Assembly (NCBI GenBank): GCA_963969595.1
Contig: OZ018409.1
Location: 13,468,520 to 13,532,519 of the forward strand
Direction of reading: 5' to 3'
Length of the DNA stretch: 64,000 nucleotides
From: Neckera pumila
Taxonomy: Eukaryota; Streptophyta; Bryopsida; Hypnales; Neckeraceae
The notes under the pieces were generated by a model that searched no databases, was not told where the DNA came from, and saw only the letters and a program-made list of their open reading frames with translations. Shown here one piece after another: positions 12,881 through 32,360 of this stretch (position 1 is its first letter; the number at the start of each line of letters is the position of its first letter). The position numbers and the translations under genes are program-made.

Positions 12881-13061
12881 ATGCTCTATGCCCGGAGAGA
12901 ACTCTATTATCACAAATCCGATATCCGTAGAGAGCCCCTTGTTCAATACATATGTTAGGTATACCCGGATTCCTATTGAAGTCCCGTCTGGTTCTAGGTA
13001 TATACCTAGGTGTATACCCGAGGTTGCCTCGATGCCCTCACTACAAGGAGTTTTATTATAG

Positions 13062-14864
13062 CCGAGCATGAATTATTATAGCTAAGTGTAAATTAATGTA
13101 GCAAGTCATTGGATGTCATTGAAATAGTGATTATTAGAATTGTAAATAACATGCAAATATTGTAGAACATATTGTAGGGATTTAATGCACTCACATTTGG
13201 AGGCCTAGCATTTGATACCATTTCATATGGTTGCCATGGCTCTTGCCATTCTATATGATTGCATGTGATACACATAAACAGTGGACTATCATTTCACATT
13301 TAGTATGAGAGTAAAGTGCTTATAGATCTACTTTTCACTGTGGATATATAGAAAATTAAGTTTTGTATTGGACTTCCAATCAATGAATACTTTCTCTTGC
13401 ACTGTTGCTACAATGTTATAATTGAAATGAAGAATTTTTGGATAGAGAAAGTTTGTATAAAGTTCTTAGTGTAGGGAGATTTGGATGTGTTGTTTTTCCA
13501 GAATTTTGTTTGTTTGTTTCTCGTATTGTCAATGAAATGGCCCAATTTAGTATATTCTATGAACATAGTATTCAAGAAATCTTTGTACAATAGGAGAATG
13601 GCAATTTGAATCTAGTGCTTTCTCACAGCATTGTTTCTAGCTTAAAAATCAGAAGTTATATGCCTTTCTGTGCAAAAGTACCTTGCCTTTTACCAAATGC
13701 TTGATGCATCTTGAAATCCAAATTGAGTCTTTGGAATTTGTGATTAAAACACCATATCTTTTGAATTCTCATTTTTATTCTTCCTCAAATCTCCTTCTAA
13801 GTTTGTCCCACTTATGCACAATGAGGGGGTTGATTATTTATAGATGTATTTAGAGTTAAGCTTGGTGATGTTCATAATCGTGATTGTGGGTGGCACTTCA
13901 AAAATCTAGGATACAATATCATATGTTTCAATTAAATTTAAATTGTTCAAAAACCAAAACATCCAGTTGTCCATCTCTGAACATTCTACATGAACTGTTT
14001 GGTCTTGTCTACTTTTAAATGATTGTATCATGTATACTCTAAAACTTCAATTCATTTTAGGTAGTTCGCCTAGTAGTTTGGCATAACCATTATCATACTA
14101 CTAAAATCACAACGACCTCTATAATATCACAATTCAATTTTGAATAATATTATAGAAATTTTATTGCTTTTGTTATAGCCATACTTAGGATACTTTTAGC
14201 TAAATATTATGTATTCTTTTCGTGAAATATTTGAAAATTAAGTGGATACTTCTAAAAAAAATTCTAAAGAAACTTTTCAGACAACAAAACTATAGATAAA
14301 TTCCATGTCTTTTTAAAATGTGATATTAAAGAATAAGGAAGCACCAACCGCTACCGTTGCTCTACATATTCAAATGTGAAGATTCTACTTACATTGTTCA
14401 CTTGATTAATGTATTCTTATTGCAATGTTTTCATCTTTGCAAAGGTTATTTTGTAAAAGTTATGATATAAAGATTTTCTTTAATTACTTTATATTGCACT
14501 ATATAAATTTTTTCAAAGAATATTGTATGAGGATGTCAATATTTTCATTTAAAGATTATACATACTTTGTTTATCTACATTCTATCACATGAAAAATTGA
14601 TGAAAGTAATATATTTAAAGCGTAGCAAAGCAAGCGCCAACCGCTAGTACAACCGTAAAAATAAGTGGGAAATTCTATGGTGCCTTTTAAGATGCTTCTG
14701 CGTTTTGTTTTTCTTTTAGTATTGATTCGAATTTTTCGCACCCTTTTCAAGCAAGTTTGGAGACATGACTGCAATGGGAGTACTAATAGAAATGGGACAC
14801 TAATCAACAGGAGATTAACCCGTTCACATTAATTTGATATACCGGTATTCAAAAAATGGCTCTC
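13062..14864. other. AT-rich intergenic DNA
   Basis: No gene, RNA or clear repeat boundary seen. Two short GC-richer blocks with AACCGCTA (about 14345 and 14640) resemble each other and may be repeat remnants. Confidence 0.5.
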
Positions 14865-15709
14865 TTAATCCCTAATGTTCCATGATTATGTTTTCATTGA
14901 AAATACTCAAGAATTGCCATTTTTAAAGCAAGTATCATTTTTTTTTTCCTTGATACATGTAACCATAGGACCTTGTAGTATGCTGACTTAAGAACATGTG
15001 GCAAAAATCTCAGAAATTTCTTGTCGCGTGGATTGCAAGATATTAGCATTCAAATTCATTGAAATCATTTTTTTGGCCTTGCAAAAAACAAGGCAGCTGC
15101 ACTTCACAAGCCCTCTTTTCTATGAAAAAGCGTTCAAAATGGGGGTGCTTCTTTTTTTAGAGAAGTTGGCCACATGCTTGAAAATTTTCACATCATTTGG
15201 AATTGTACAAAATATAGGAAAAAAAAATAGTAAGTAAACAGTAATATAGAATGATTCAAACTACTACATTGTTAAGAATCTAATTATGGAATTGAAAAAT
15301 GCGAATTCCAATAGTTGCATTGTTGTAATAAACAATCTACATCCTCTGATTTCATTGAATTCATAAATATTGAAAACTGAGTATGATAAAGGAATCCATA
15401 ATTGCCCACAAACAATAAATCCTCTTAACTTTTGACTCATTGATCAAAATGGAATGATTCAAAGCTTTCCATGTATAATTAATTCTACAATACCAATTTA
15501 AAAATTATGTTTTAGGAAAAAGTAACATTTTAGGCCATAACCTTTAACTCTTATTTCCAAATGTTATGAAATTTAGTGCATAGGAAAGATATTCCTCATC
15601 CCCACCTTCTGTTAAAACTTGGGCCAAAAATATAGAAATCTCTAATCACACGTACCTTCGTAAAATTTCTAAGTAGCCAAAAATTGCATATTGGTCCTTT
15701 AGTGGTTAA
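14865..15709 (-). mobile_element. TTAA-bounded repeat, copy C
   Basis: Starts TTAATCCCTAATGTTCC at 14865 and ends TTGGTCCTTTAGTGGTTAA at 15709, about 845 bp. The interior matches the copy at 63512 almost line by line: ACCTTGTAGTATG, GGATTGCAAGATATTAGCAT, GGCAGCTGCACTT, TTTCACATCATTT, CATATAGGAAAAAAA. Its orientation is opposite to copies A and B. No coding capacity; the 79-codon frame at 14998-15237 is repeat sequence. Confidence 0.7.
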
Positions 15710-17452
15710 TTCCACAAAGCAATGGCAAATGAAAAAAAAAATTAGATAATTTCGTGCATAGAAAGATAAAATACCAAAGCTTATATAAAGCTTATTCATA
15801 TGGTGGTCCCTGATTGGAAAATCTAGATCTGTGACGTCACTTTATTTACTCTCCTTTCATCACCTACTCTTAAATTTTGGTTTAGTCATAATGTTTTGAG
15901 CAATGTAGTTTTGTCGCTTTTGGCTTAATGTTTTAGCAAAGTTTGGTGACCATTGGCAAAAGTGTTTCACCATAGTATTGTAGATTCTTTGATAGATCTT
16001 TGCTCTCATGTCAATGTCCACTTTCCTTTTTTGTAATCATATACTAGGGGGTTTGTTGCTTGTGGTTCAATATTTAAGTATAATTTTTGCAATAATTACC
16101 TTGGTGTTTCAACACAATTTTGCACATCATGTTTATAGATTACTGACACTTTTTCTTTCATAGTTTTTATTTTCCATAATAATTTCTTCTTAATATGCAT
16201 TCTAATTTTTGAATACGCTTTAATTTAATGTTATATTAGATTTTTATGGATTTTGTAAGTTTTGCTAGCACCTTTCTTCTCTTGTCAGCTCTATCACTTC
16301 AAATTTACTTTGTGTATGTGCATTGTGTAGTGGCAAAAAATAAATAAGAAGTAATCTCTTGGAATGTTCAAGTATGTTTGTTTATAATAAAATATGTAAT
16401 TCCACACAGAAAAGTTTTTTTGTATCTACTTTGAATCTATGCAATGGTATTTTTGCATTGTAGCTATTGCAATGTGTTAATAGAGTTGGGGACAAAAAGA
16501 TCCATTCCTCATTAAGACGCTTCCTCACATAGTCAATACTTCACCAAATTTTACAACTAACTATACATTCTAGAAGCTATGAAAGAGAGACAAAAAGTGT
16601 TAAATTTTGAGGCATATCAAACAAAGAGAAGTAATTAAAAAAAAATTGGAAACAATAAATGAAAATCACAGTTAAAAGGCTCCAAAACTTGTTATAAATT
16701 CACCACCAATGTTCCACCAATTTAAAACCAATCCATTATCAATCTACAAGGCGCTCGCTTGATTTGAAGCACTTTCAAAAACTAAAGAGCGACTTAGAGG
16801 CAAAACAATGTTGTTGATGTTGATGTTAGAGGCAAGCTCTTTATGAATTATAAGTGCAAAATTGTCTTTGGCAAATATTAAAGGATGCTAGGGCAATTAC
16901 TTTCACCTCAAATTTTAATACATTTCTTCCCATGTCCTTAGCTTTTAGAATATATAATTAGTTCTAAATTTGGTGGAGAATTGACTCCTTTGGAAATGTC
17001 TAAGTGAGGAATGGACTTTCTGGTCCTCATCTCTATGTCATTTTGCCAATGCATTGTGCATTGAGGTATGCAATTGTACAAAATGATCTTTTGCTATGTC
17101 AACTTGAATATAATGTTGATTTCCATGTTAATTTAAAAGTAATATTGTACATTTGTATGGTATCTTTCTCTAATATATTGTATTTTCATCAAGCTTGTAT
17201 ACTTTAGGTTGGAAGTATGACATGAAGTATTAATATTTGTGCCCCATTCTCTCATTTTTATATTTCAATAGTGTAGCTATTATTTTTGCTTTGTTGTATT
17301 ATTTAGCATTATTAGAGCTTTCCTAGTCAAGAATTTGAAGCTTTAATTAGGCATTGAGGACTTTGTAGATTAAATTTTTTATAGATATAGGATTATATAT
17401 ACAAACATTTTGAAGTTTATATATTTAAGAAAATACACATAATTTATACAAA
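15710..17452. other. AT-rich intergenic DNA
   Basis: I see no gene or well-defined element. Only short AT-rich open frames. Confidence 0.5.
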
Positions 17453-17716
17453 GGGGATTTGTGGGCCTTGGAGGGCCATTTTAGGCCCATTCCCCAATCT
17501 GGCCTGATGCAGTGAATAGCGGTACACGGCTGTCAGAATTTTTTCTTTTAAGAAAAAAAAATCTTCTTTACTCAAATATCATTTTAAGCGCATTTTTTTT
17601 TTTTTTTCCAAAAATGATGTGGCAGTCACTATGCCACGTCAACTAGCTGCTGCAGCGGCGTTCTCGTAGTCTAGGAACGTTGGGAAACTCGCAGCCCTCC
17701 AAGACCCCCAAACCCC
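17453..17716. mobile_element. GC-ended MITE, copy 1
   Basis: Inverted ends GGGCCTTGGAGGGCC and GCCCTCCAAGACCCCC enclose about 265 bp. The interior has an A-tract/T-tract core (ATATCATTTTAAGC) and a right-hand block with TGGCAGTCACTATGCCACGT. The same order of blocks occurs in the copy at 53767. The ends are more diverged than in that copy. Confidence 0.7.
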
Positions 17717-18504
17717 TTCTAATGAATGTTGTATGGATATATTAAATTTTTTTATAAAATGAAAATTCTTAATTGATTTGGAATATTGTATAGACTTAAA
17801 TATACAAACTTTTGTTTGATTATAAATGGTATGTAGTGGTAAATTTTGGTACATAATGGCACATTTTGCAATCTTTTACACTATCAAAATTCCTCTAAAT
17901 GTGAATTTCAAATTTATAATACAAATTCTATTTTTTGAAATTATTATTATTGTATATTTGAAAATCTTAAATTATTTACAATGCATAACTTCTTACAAGA
18001 GACACCATACATTGTTATATCCTTGTCAAATTTCAAAATATGATGTAGCCATGCATTACAAAAATAATTATGGTTAATGTGGTATGAATTAACAATTTTG
18101 TTTTACATGTTGTTCAAATTGAATTGTCTGAATTTATCATGACTTTTGAATATACATTTGTAGTCTTAGCTATTATCTTGGATATCAAATTTAATAATAG
18201 TGCAAAATGACTCCAAAGATGGTTAAAGATTCTATGTCCTAAATCCATATAAAAAATTCATCCATGAGATATGACAAATAGTAATATAGGAAGAGGTGAA
18301 TTTTGAATTTTAATTGTATGCTTTCAATATTCATAACATAATTAACCAATGTTGGGGATCCTTTTGGCTCCCCCACAAAGTTAGAGCTTCCAAATTTGCA
18401 ACTTCCCAATCTACCAATTTCCAATCAACCAATTAGCATTGCAATTTTCCAACTAGCTAATGACTCTTTATAAATTAATCTAAATTCAATCTTGAGGATT
18501 TTGG
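17717..18504. other. AT-rich intergenic DNA
   Basis: Nothing recognisable; short AT-rich frames only. Confidence 0.5.
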
Positions 18505-18850
18505 GAGAAGTTACCTTACGTGAAGGTTAGATTTAGACATAAATTAATTATTTTTTTGGAATGTCTAAATGTTTGTAATATTACAAGTAAAATGTCCGAA
18601 ACGTTGCAAAATATTTTCATCCATATTGTCCAAATTTTAGAATATTTTAGAAACCTACATCACGCCTTAAACCCTATATGGTAGGTCTTCCTAAAATAAA
18701 AAAATTTAGAAGGTGTCGAGCACAAAACAACATGGATTCAAAAATGCTGAAACCCTATTTCCAATACTTTCAGGTGCTGAAACCATTTGCGTTGTAAAAA
18801 AGGTAGTTTTCTAGCACTCAAGTGCTGAATCAAACCTTCGCGTAAGGGAT
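18505..18850. repeat. Dispersed repeat R2, copy 1
   Basis: Shares a collinear series of blocks with 31480-31810: CGTGAAGGT, AAATTAATTATTTTTT, GGAATGTCTAAATGTTTG, AAACCTACATCACGCCTTAA, GTGCTGAATCA-type end. Boundaries are approximate. Both copies lie upstream of genes. Confidence 0.65.
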
Positions 18851-19792
18851 CTAGATCTCTACAGGAAAATAGTACATGCTATACAAAATAGTGAAATTAA
18901 GTTGCCCTACACTAATTTTCAACAATCCATACTATATAAATATTTATTATTATTGTACAATGATGCATTCAATTCATAGCCATGTGTATGGCATAGATTG
19001 ATATAGTAGATCAAGGCCTAGTTGGTTTAGAGAATTGCATGCGCCTCCATGTGGACAAGCATTGTGTGATGTGGTAATTTATCTGAAGTAAGGCAACCTA
19101 ATTGGTAAAGCAACCTAATTTCACTATTTTGTGTATAGTAAATAGTGCAATTGGATTGCCTTGACAATTAGGTTGCCTTATCCTAGAGAAGTTACCTCAT
19201 GTTACCTCTCAACTCATGGCTTGTCTATATGGAGGTACAAGCCATTTTCTGATTCCTAGCCATGAACACTATACCAATCCATGTAGTACTCATATTTCTC
19301 CACATCTTTGCATCCTTCTACAATAATTTGGATATTGATATAGTGTAGAATGTTGAGATATCAGTCTGGGCAACCTAATTGCACTATTCAGTGTAGTTAA
19401 TAGTGTTATGTTAACCTAGTAAAAAACATCAAGGGCTAAAGTGCCCAATGAATGGCTTTCATGGAAGCTGTAAACCAATATTCATCCAAAAATCTACTGT
19501 AATCATTATTAGCATTTCTGGCTTGTGATAGGTTCGGGGTTGAGGTTATTTCCACTCTACCGGAATACCGTATCGTTCCAAATAGTCTGTCCCCCACTAA
19601 ATACAACAAAGGAGCTCCTCCTTGTATGGCAAGTCTGCGCGAGGCCACGCGATTTTCTTTTTGCAAGGTCGTTGCACGCTTTGAGGAGGGACTGCGTTAG
19701 GGTTTCACCATAGCCGTATCCTCAAGGTGTAGCGCCCGACGGTGAGAGGCAGCAGCGACAGGGAGAGCAGGACGGGCGGGTTGAGGGAGATC
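18851..19792. other. Intergenic DNA and PRP4K promoter side
   Basis: Contains repeated CAACCTAATT(G/T)CACTATT blocks in both orientations (about 19090-19180 and 19370-19400), probably remnants of an inverted element. GC content rises from about 19620 toward the PRP4K start. No gene seen. Confidence 0.4.
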
Positions 19793-25990
<6,198 letters not shown>

Positions 25991-28900
25991 TGCAGTTATG
26001 CCAGTTATTGGCGTATACATTGTTGCCTGTCTAGACATCAAGTTGTTTCCTGCATATGTAAAGAGCAGAAAGCTTTTCATAATTTTAGAGTCTTCAGCAT
26101 CTATTGGATGAACAAACAAAAGTCTGTTTTATTCGATCTACAATTCCAGCTATTGATCTCAAACTCACTGTGTCGTGGCACTGGTCGTCGCGAGATCTCG
26201 CCAATCCATCAATGGCGCCTGGCGAGGTGGGCTTCTGCTGTTGTTTCAGGGCGATACCCTCAGAGCATAAAACTCTGTACTTTTGTAAGACAACACGCAC
26301 AAAGCGTTTTCCTGTCCATCTGCTTCTGATCTCGAACATTGTGATGATGGTGTGAAATATGTGGGGTTTTAATATCTTGTTTGTGAAGTTTTTTTTTGTA
26401 TTTTTCCTTGTATATTAGATTCGAGCCAAGTGTGCTAGCATGAAATTCTGATCTATTGGCTCTAGTGATGTTTACCTTGTGATTCTCTTAGTATTGGGAT
26501 TGACTTCATTTTGTCTCTTCTGGTGGCAAGAGTTTTTTTGATTCTCTCTTCTTCCGAAGTGAAATGCCAAGTGTGGTGTCTTGTCATTTTGGTGTCTTGT
26601 CATTCGTTTGTGGTAGAATTTCTAGTTCTTGGTATTTGTGACTTTTGAAGCTGTCTTCCGTATAGGTCGTTTATAGAATAGATGTAGACAGAAGGAAGTG
26701 GAGTCTGATCCACGTTCGTTCTTCAGGGATGCTCCCAGGTCTCAAGCGATTAGCCCCTTTGGTGCTTTAAGCGACGAGAAGGTACTCTAGTTCTCCTGAA
26801 GGTTGTTCGCGCACGGTTTAGTAGTACTCGGCCGAAGTCCCTTAGTTGGATTTGACATTTTATTGCTGATGGTCTTGGACTTGTGTATGTTCGATTTCTC
26901 TATCCTGGTAATTGAATCAAATGATGAATCATTGTGGATCATCTAGGCAAGGGTACATGGATTTCCGGTCATCGTCTTGGTAGTCACCTCACAGGTTCGA
27001 GTGTTTTATATTCATTAGAGACTGTTTGTGAGAGCTTGTAGTCGGTTCGTATTTGTGGCAACAGAGCAGACTTGCTGTCTTTGTCAGGTACGTTACTTGA
27101 TTAAATGTTGTTTGGCTCTGTACTTGTGACACGTCCAATGGGTGTTATACTGAATGCTGACATTTAGAGTGCTACGGTGCTCAAGTTCCTGCTTGTCGTT
27201 CATAACTGACGATGACTGTATCCTAGGTGGCGGATCCGTCTTTTTCTGTGAGCACCTTGGGGGTGATATTGCAGACTGCCTCAAACAATTAAAGTCAGGT
27301 GGAATTTCATTCTTTGCTATTTTGATTAGTTTTGTAGTTTTCGCAAGATGTTGCTTAAGCTTGTGAGTTGCACTTTATTGTACTTCGCTTGATCTTTGCT
27401 AATATTCTTCCTGGAACGTCTATGTTGCTTGCAGATGAGTGTGATTTCTATGAGGACTTGAGCTCTAGATCGTCTTCAGCACATGTTTTTTCGCTTCCTT
27501 GAGGTATGTTTGGGTAATTCCACGCCGTCCCATGTAGCACGTTGTACTTTGTATACTCGAATGCCCAGCAATCATGTTGAAGGGTTTTGTTGACGGGACA
27601 GCCAAGTTGCCGAATTGTACAGTTACTTCTCAAGGAATGGAAAAGGTTTTGGTACATAATGGTGTAAAGGATTATTTTATTCTGTATTAAGTTGAAGACA
27701 CCATATGGCATGCGCACCAATAATCACCTCATCTTACAATTTAGAAAAGAATGAACGGAATTTGGATGTAAAATATGATTTTTAATTCTTAGCAAATAGA
27801 AGAGAAGGTGTGCTGAAGTCAATGTTCAGAACTTTGGCACGAAAATGGAGAAATATTCACTTTTAAAGTTCATCTTAGTACAGTACTTATGATTGATCGT
27901 AGGATCTCCCATAAAAAGCACAGTGTATGCTGAATAGAATGCAATGAGCACAGAAATTGGTGGATTCACACAATGTCACCTTTGTCAATGACTCTATTGA
28001 CGGTATACCATGATTTCCTTGACCATTAATTGTCATATTTTGGGTGATGATATTTTGGCAGTGTCGATGTTGGGTGCTCATATCTTACAGCGTTTGTGTC
28101 TCAAAGTCATTTGTTCTGGTCAGGGGACTCCAAAACATACCATCATCCAAAGTTTATGGAAATAATTTTAGGTTGTTACAAATGACATGTGAATGGGGTG
28201 ATTTGACACATTCTTTCCCATGGATGGGCTTCGTTTAGGAAATATTTTGGAAAACTGTTCAGATATTTGTATTGCTCTGAAAATCGAGGGAGTAATTTGG
28301 TTAAGGGTAGAGAGTAGGCTAGGGTTTTGCATTTCGAAGTCATGTAAGGTAACTACACCTAATGTGCTTCCACTATTCATGAGAGACTACAGTAGGTTAT
28401 CCTAAATCCTATTTTCAGCACTTTGAAAATTCTTAGTTTATTTGTAGTGTCCAAAAAATGCATTCTAAGAGAATCGAGAATACCCTTTTGACTACCTACA
28501 AGATCCTTCAAAAAGTTTTTACAATACAATAATGGGAACCATGTTGAATTGCTTATTTCTGTGATTTTGGGTGTAGCTATCTTATACTATTTCTCTTTCA
28601 AGGTGCAAGTTTCCTTTTCATTGTCAAGATTTCTATGAGTTTTCTATTTTAAGGGTATATCATGTGGGACTAGTCTCATTGTATTCTTTTCTCTTTTTCC
28701 TTTTGCATAATGCGAGAAATCGTTTTGAATTTTTTGGTGCCATTGGTTTTTAGTTTCTTTGATTGGTTTCCAATATGAGAATTCTCTGTTCAATAGGAAA
28801 ATAAAATAAAATTGGATATTAGCCTTCAAGAATCTATAAATTGTTGGAATTTGTAGTAGAATTCCTATGACAAGGCTAGATTAGCGGGGGGTATTGGACA

Positions 28901-30479
28901 AGTGTTGCTAGAAGCCTTTAGATTATTGGACCAAATTTGGAAGGTGGAAGTCCAATACGCTTAAATTCTTTGACAAGTGCAAAATTTTGCTCAAAAAAAC
29001 TTTGTTGGGCTAGACCATTTGTCTACCAATCATATGATTCCACTTTGTTCTACAATGTCCTTCTAGGGCCAATGAATTTCAAAGTTTTCATCCTTAGATT
29101 TAGTTTTGGTCTTTTTTCCTTTAAGTACTATAACAAATTTTATAGTTGTTTCTTCAATACCATAGTTATTTACATACCTTGGTATGTTTTCATATGTTTT
29201 GTGAGATCCACCTTTAGAAAAATATCAAAAATTAACCTTTATACATTTGAAATTTATTTAGAACTTCAAAAATGTTTTTGTTACTCGGATTAATAGAATT
29301 TGAAGACTTTTGATTGAATCATTGGTATAGGATATTCTTGGAAATTCTAAAGAATCTATGAATTGTTTATAAGTCATATATAGATTGAAATTGCAATGTT
29401 TTTGATAAAAATGTCATGATTAAAAAACCTTTAATAATTAGTTAAATATTTGTTTTTCCAATCATGTTTATACTTTTCACTATTGGCATTCAATAGTGAT
29501 GCTAGTGCTCTAAAATGTTAATTCCCTTAAATAATTTTGTAAATGTACATTAATGATTCCTATACAATCTAGTACAATATTATGTTCAAGTTATTGAATA
29601 AAATTATTTGCCTAAGCATAATGACCTAAATAATTGTAACAATTTATGATACAAGGTTATCTAAATGTTTACAATGAATGCTATTTTGTTATTTTCAAGT
29701 AAGATCATAAGGAATTCGTATAGGTCCCTATTCCTTTATTCAATGGGAAGTCCAAAAAAATTTACATGATTTGATGACAAAAATATTGTGGGGGATTAAA
29801 ATTATCAATTCTATTATTTCCAAATTCTTTTGACAACCTACAGTTTGAGTGCTGGGAATGAATCTCTAAAGGATCAGGTCACTCATTGTAGAATTTTTTT
29901 TCAAAATTGCCACTTTTTTAGAAAATATTGAAGAAAAGTATAATATTCTTAGAATGACTAGAAAAATCTTTAGAGACTTTTGATCTTTTAGATTGGAAGA
30001 TTATAGTGTTTGAAGTAGAAAACAAAAGCTTTTTTTTCAACCTTGTCTAATACAGCCAATTGACTTTAATTTGTCCTAGAATGATATTTTTGTGCTTAAA
30101 GAATGTTTTTTAGAGCTGCATTGTACATTATCTTTTGCTTATTACATATCTATCAAATTTCAAAAGTACAATATAGTTTTTGATCTGGATGCTTGATTAG
30201 AAAAATTATATTTCCAACAAGGTGTTACATGTCTATACCATATATCAAAACTTTAGAAAGATTTATTCAAAATTGACTTAGTAGGAACCTATTCAAATTT
30301 TCAATTGGTCATTCAACAACGACTTAGGCTTTTAGAGATAAATCCTTAAATAACCAGAGTTTCCTATAGGATCAAATGAAAGCTTAGATAGTTTTTTATG
30401 ATCTCAATTCTTTAATATAAAAATTTTCAACCATAATCATTCAACAAAAATTTTAATTAAAAGAATTCAAAGTCTTGCA
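25991..30479. other. PRP4K 3' region and AT-rich intergenic DNA
   Basis: 25991 to about 27700 has moderate GC and probably includes the PRP4K 3' UTR. I could not assemble any conserved protein from it on either strand. From 27700 onward it is AT-rich with short frames only. Confidence 0.5.
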
Positions 30480-31056
30480 GTCGAATGCAATAAGCATAGG
30501 AAAAATGTTTTTTCTTTTACACTAAATGTTAATATCTTGTAATTTTTATGGTAAAAGTTTCTAAATTTTTTTGAATATTCTCATATTGAGCCATATGCAC
30601 ACATAAATATTACGGACTACTAATTAAATTGTCACATCTATGTTAGGACCAAAAAGAGACAATAGAACCTAGATATTGAGGATTTAAGATGCAATCAATC
30701 TCAAGACAGCCTAATATTGATTTTTGGCACATCAACATATATTATTATGAAATTTTAGAACTATCTCATTTATACTAAGTGCAAATAATGCATGCAAAAG
30801 TGTATTAGAGTCCTCTTTCATTTGCTAATAAGATCCAATAAATATAATTTATGTTTTTATTGTAGTAAGTGTGATTAGTTGCAATTACAGTTGATTATGG
30901 GTACACATACCTTAGTGAATTGCAAGATCCTGCAATTGATTATGCAAAAGAAAACACTTAAAATATTTTGTCCTTGCAATATTTTAATGACAATTTTGGA
31001 GTTTTTTTTATATATCATGGTCATAGAACTTTAGGGATAAAAAGAGTTAATCATAA
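30480..31056 (+). repeat. Diverged relative of the TTAA-bounded repeats (copy G)
   Basis: Blocks TTAATATCTTGTAATTTTTA, GAATATTCTCATATTGA, ATGCAAAAGAAA and TGACAATTTTGGAGTTTTTT occur in the same order as the right half of copies A and B. The end, ACTTTAGGGATAAAAAGAGTTAA, is decayed. No left end found. Confidence 0.45.
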
Positions 31057-31479
31057 AGTGTGTGCAATGAAGGACCAAGAGCCAGAGTTTGAGAAAACTA
31101 CATAATAAAACTTCTTGAAGTACCTAAACTTGGTCTAATAGAATTTTGTGTAGTATATTTCTTTTGCGCTATTTTTGTTAAACATTTTTGTTTTGTTTTG
31201 TTTTAGTGAATTCTTCAAGACTATAGGTCCTCCAATCGTATTTTTGGTACAGTTGCAAAGCTCTTTGCAAGGAGGGGTGCACGGGCTTTGTTTCATGGCA
31301 TTTGACCCTACCAACAATGTGAAAGATATCAAATTTTGAAGTTTTTATGCATTAAAAAATAAGAAATTATTTTTATTATTATTTTCTGTTGTGACAACAA
31401 CACACGATATACTAGTTAACACACTAGTTCACACTAAAGAAAGGATGAACCACTTCTGGTTTAGTTAATATAATTTTGT
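31057..31479. other. AT-rich intergenic DNA
   Basis: No gene or element recognised. A TAGTTAACACACTAGTT short repeat occurs near 31410. Confidence 0.4.
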
Positions 31480-31810
31480 ACTACCCGACGTGAAGGTCAA
31501 ATTCACTTAAATTAATTATTTTTTGAAATGTCTGAATGTTTGGAATATTGCAAATGAAATGTCCAAAAAGCTGCAAAAAAAATTTATCCATATATATTTG
31601 TCTGATTTTTTGAACACTTTTGAAAACCTACATCACGCCTTAAGCCCTGCATGACATGTTTCTTCAAACAAGAAAACCTAGAAGTTGCCAAACACAAAGA
31701 AATTTGGAAGTTGGAATGTTGAAACCATGATACGAGTAATTCCAATTTGTTTGAGAAACAGAAAGTATTTTGACACTCAGGTGGCGAATCAGACCTTGTA
31801 ATTTTATTAG
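31480..31810. repeat. Dispersed repeat R2, copy 2
   Basis: Collinear with 18505-18850 (see that entry). Shared blocks include CCTACATCACGCCTTAA and GGCGAATCAGACCTT. It ends about 550 bp upstream of the COR413 start codon. Confidence 0.65.
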
Positions 31811-31997
31811 TGCCGTTTTAGTAAAATTCTAAAAACTGTTGAGTAAGAATCCAGTGCCCTGCCTCCATCCCATTTGAAAAGATTCTCTGCCCACTGCCCC
31901 TTTAAACTTATCCGAAACGGAACCGGCAACGAAAAAATCATCACATCCCCAATCCGGGTACCCAATACGGCCAATAGCCCCAGCACCCCAGCCTCCT

Positions 31998-32004
31998 ACG
32001 TGTC
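31998..32004 (+). promoter_or_regulatory. ABRE-like element upstream of COR413
   Basis: ACGTGTC, 363 nt before the COR413 ATG. This is the core bound by ABF/AREB bZIP factors. COR413 genes are typically induced by cold, drought and ABA, so the site fits; whether it works here is inference. Confidence 0.45.
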
Positions 32005-32360
32005 ACGCTTCAATAGCGCGATCCTCCCCATCCCCCCACCTCGCCACTTGTCACCTCCTCCGCCGATAAGGCGAGGACCCATTCACACGAACGAAGATTC
32101 CCTCAGGGAATGTCGATCCACTATCCCAGTCCCGCTTCCCACAGACAATCGTGACCCTCAGTCGCGAACAATCCAGCTCCGCTGGTTCCGTCCTGATTGC
32201 CCGCAATCCAGGGATCGACCCTGCAAGCTACGAATTCGCCAATTCCATGGCCATTTAGTAGGCTTCCGATCCATTGCACCACTCCGATCAGTAGTCTCGA
32301 CTCCGAATTCGAGCTCGATCCAGTGAATTTCGGGTTGTTTTGGAGTTGATCGATCGAGTT

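Noticed and set aside
26980..27010. tRNA because of a GGTTCGAGT T-loop-like string
   Set aside because: No acceptor stem, D arm or anticodon arm could be placed around it.
25991..27720. An extra gene after PRP4K
   Set aside because: Moderate GC suggested coding, but no frame or spliced combination gave a recognisable protein. It is probably 3' UTR and spacer.
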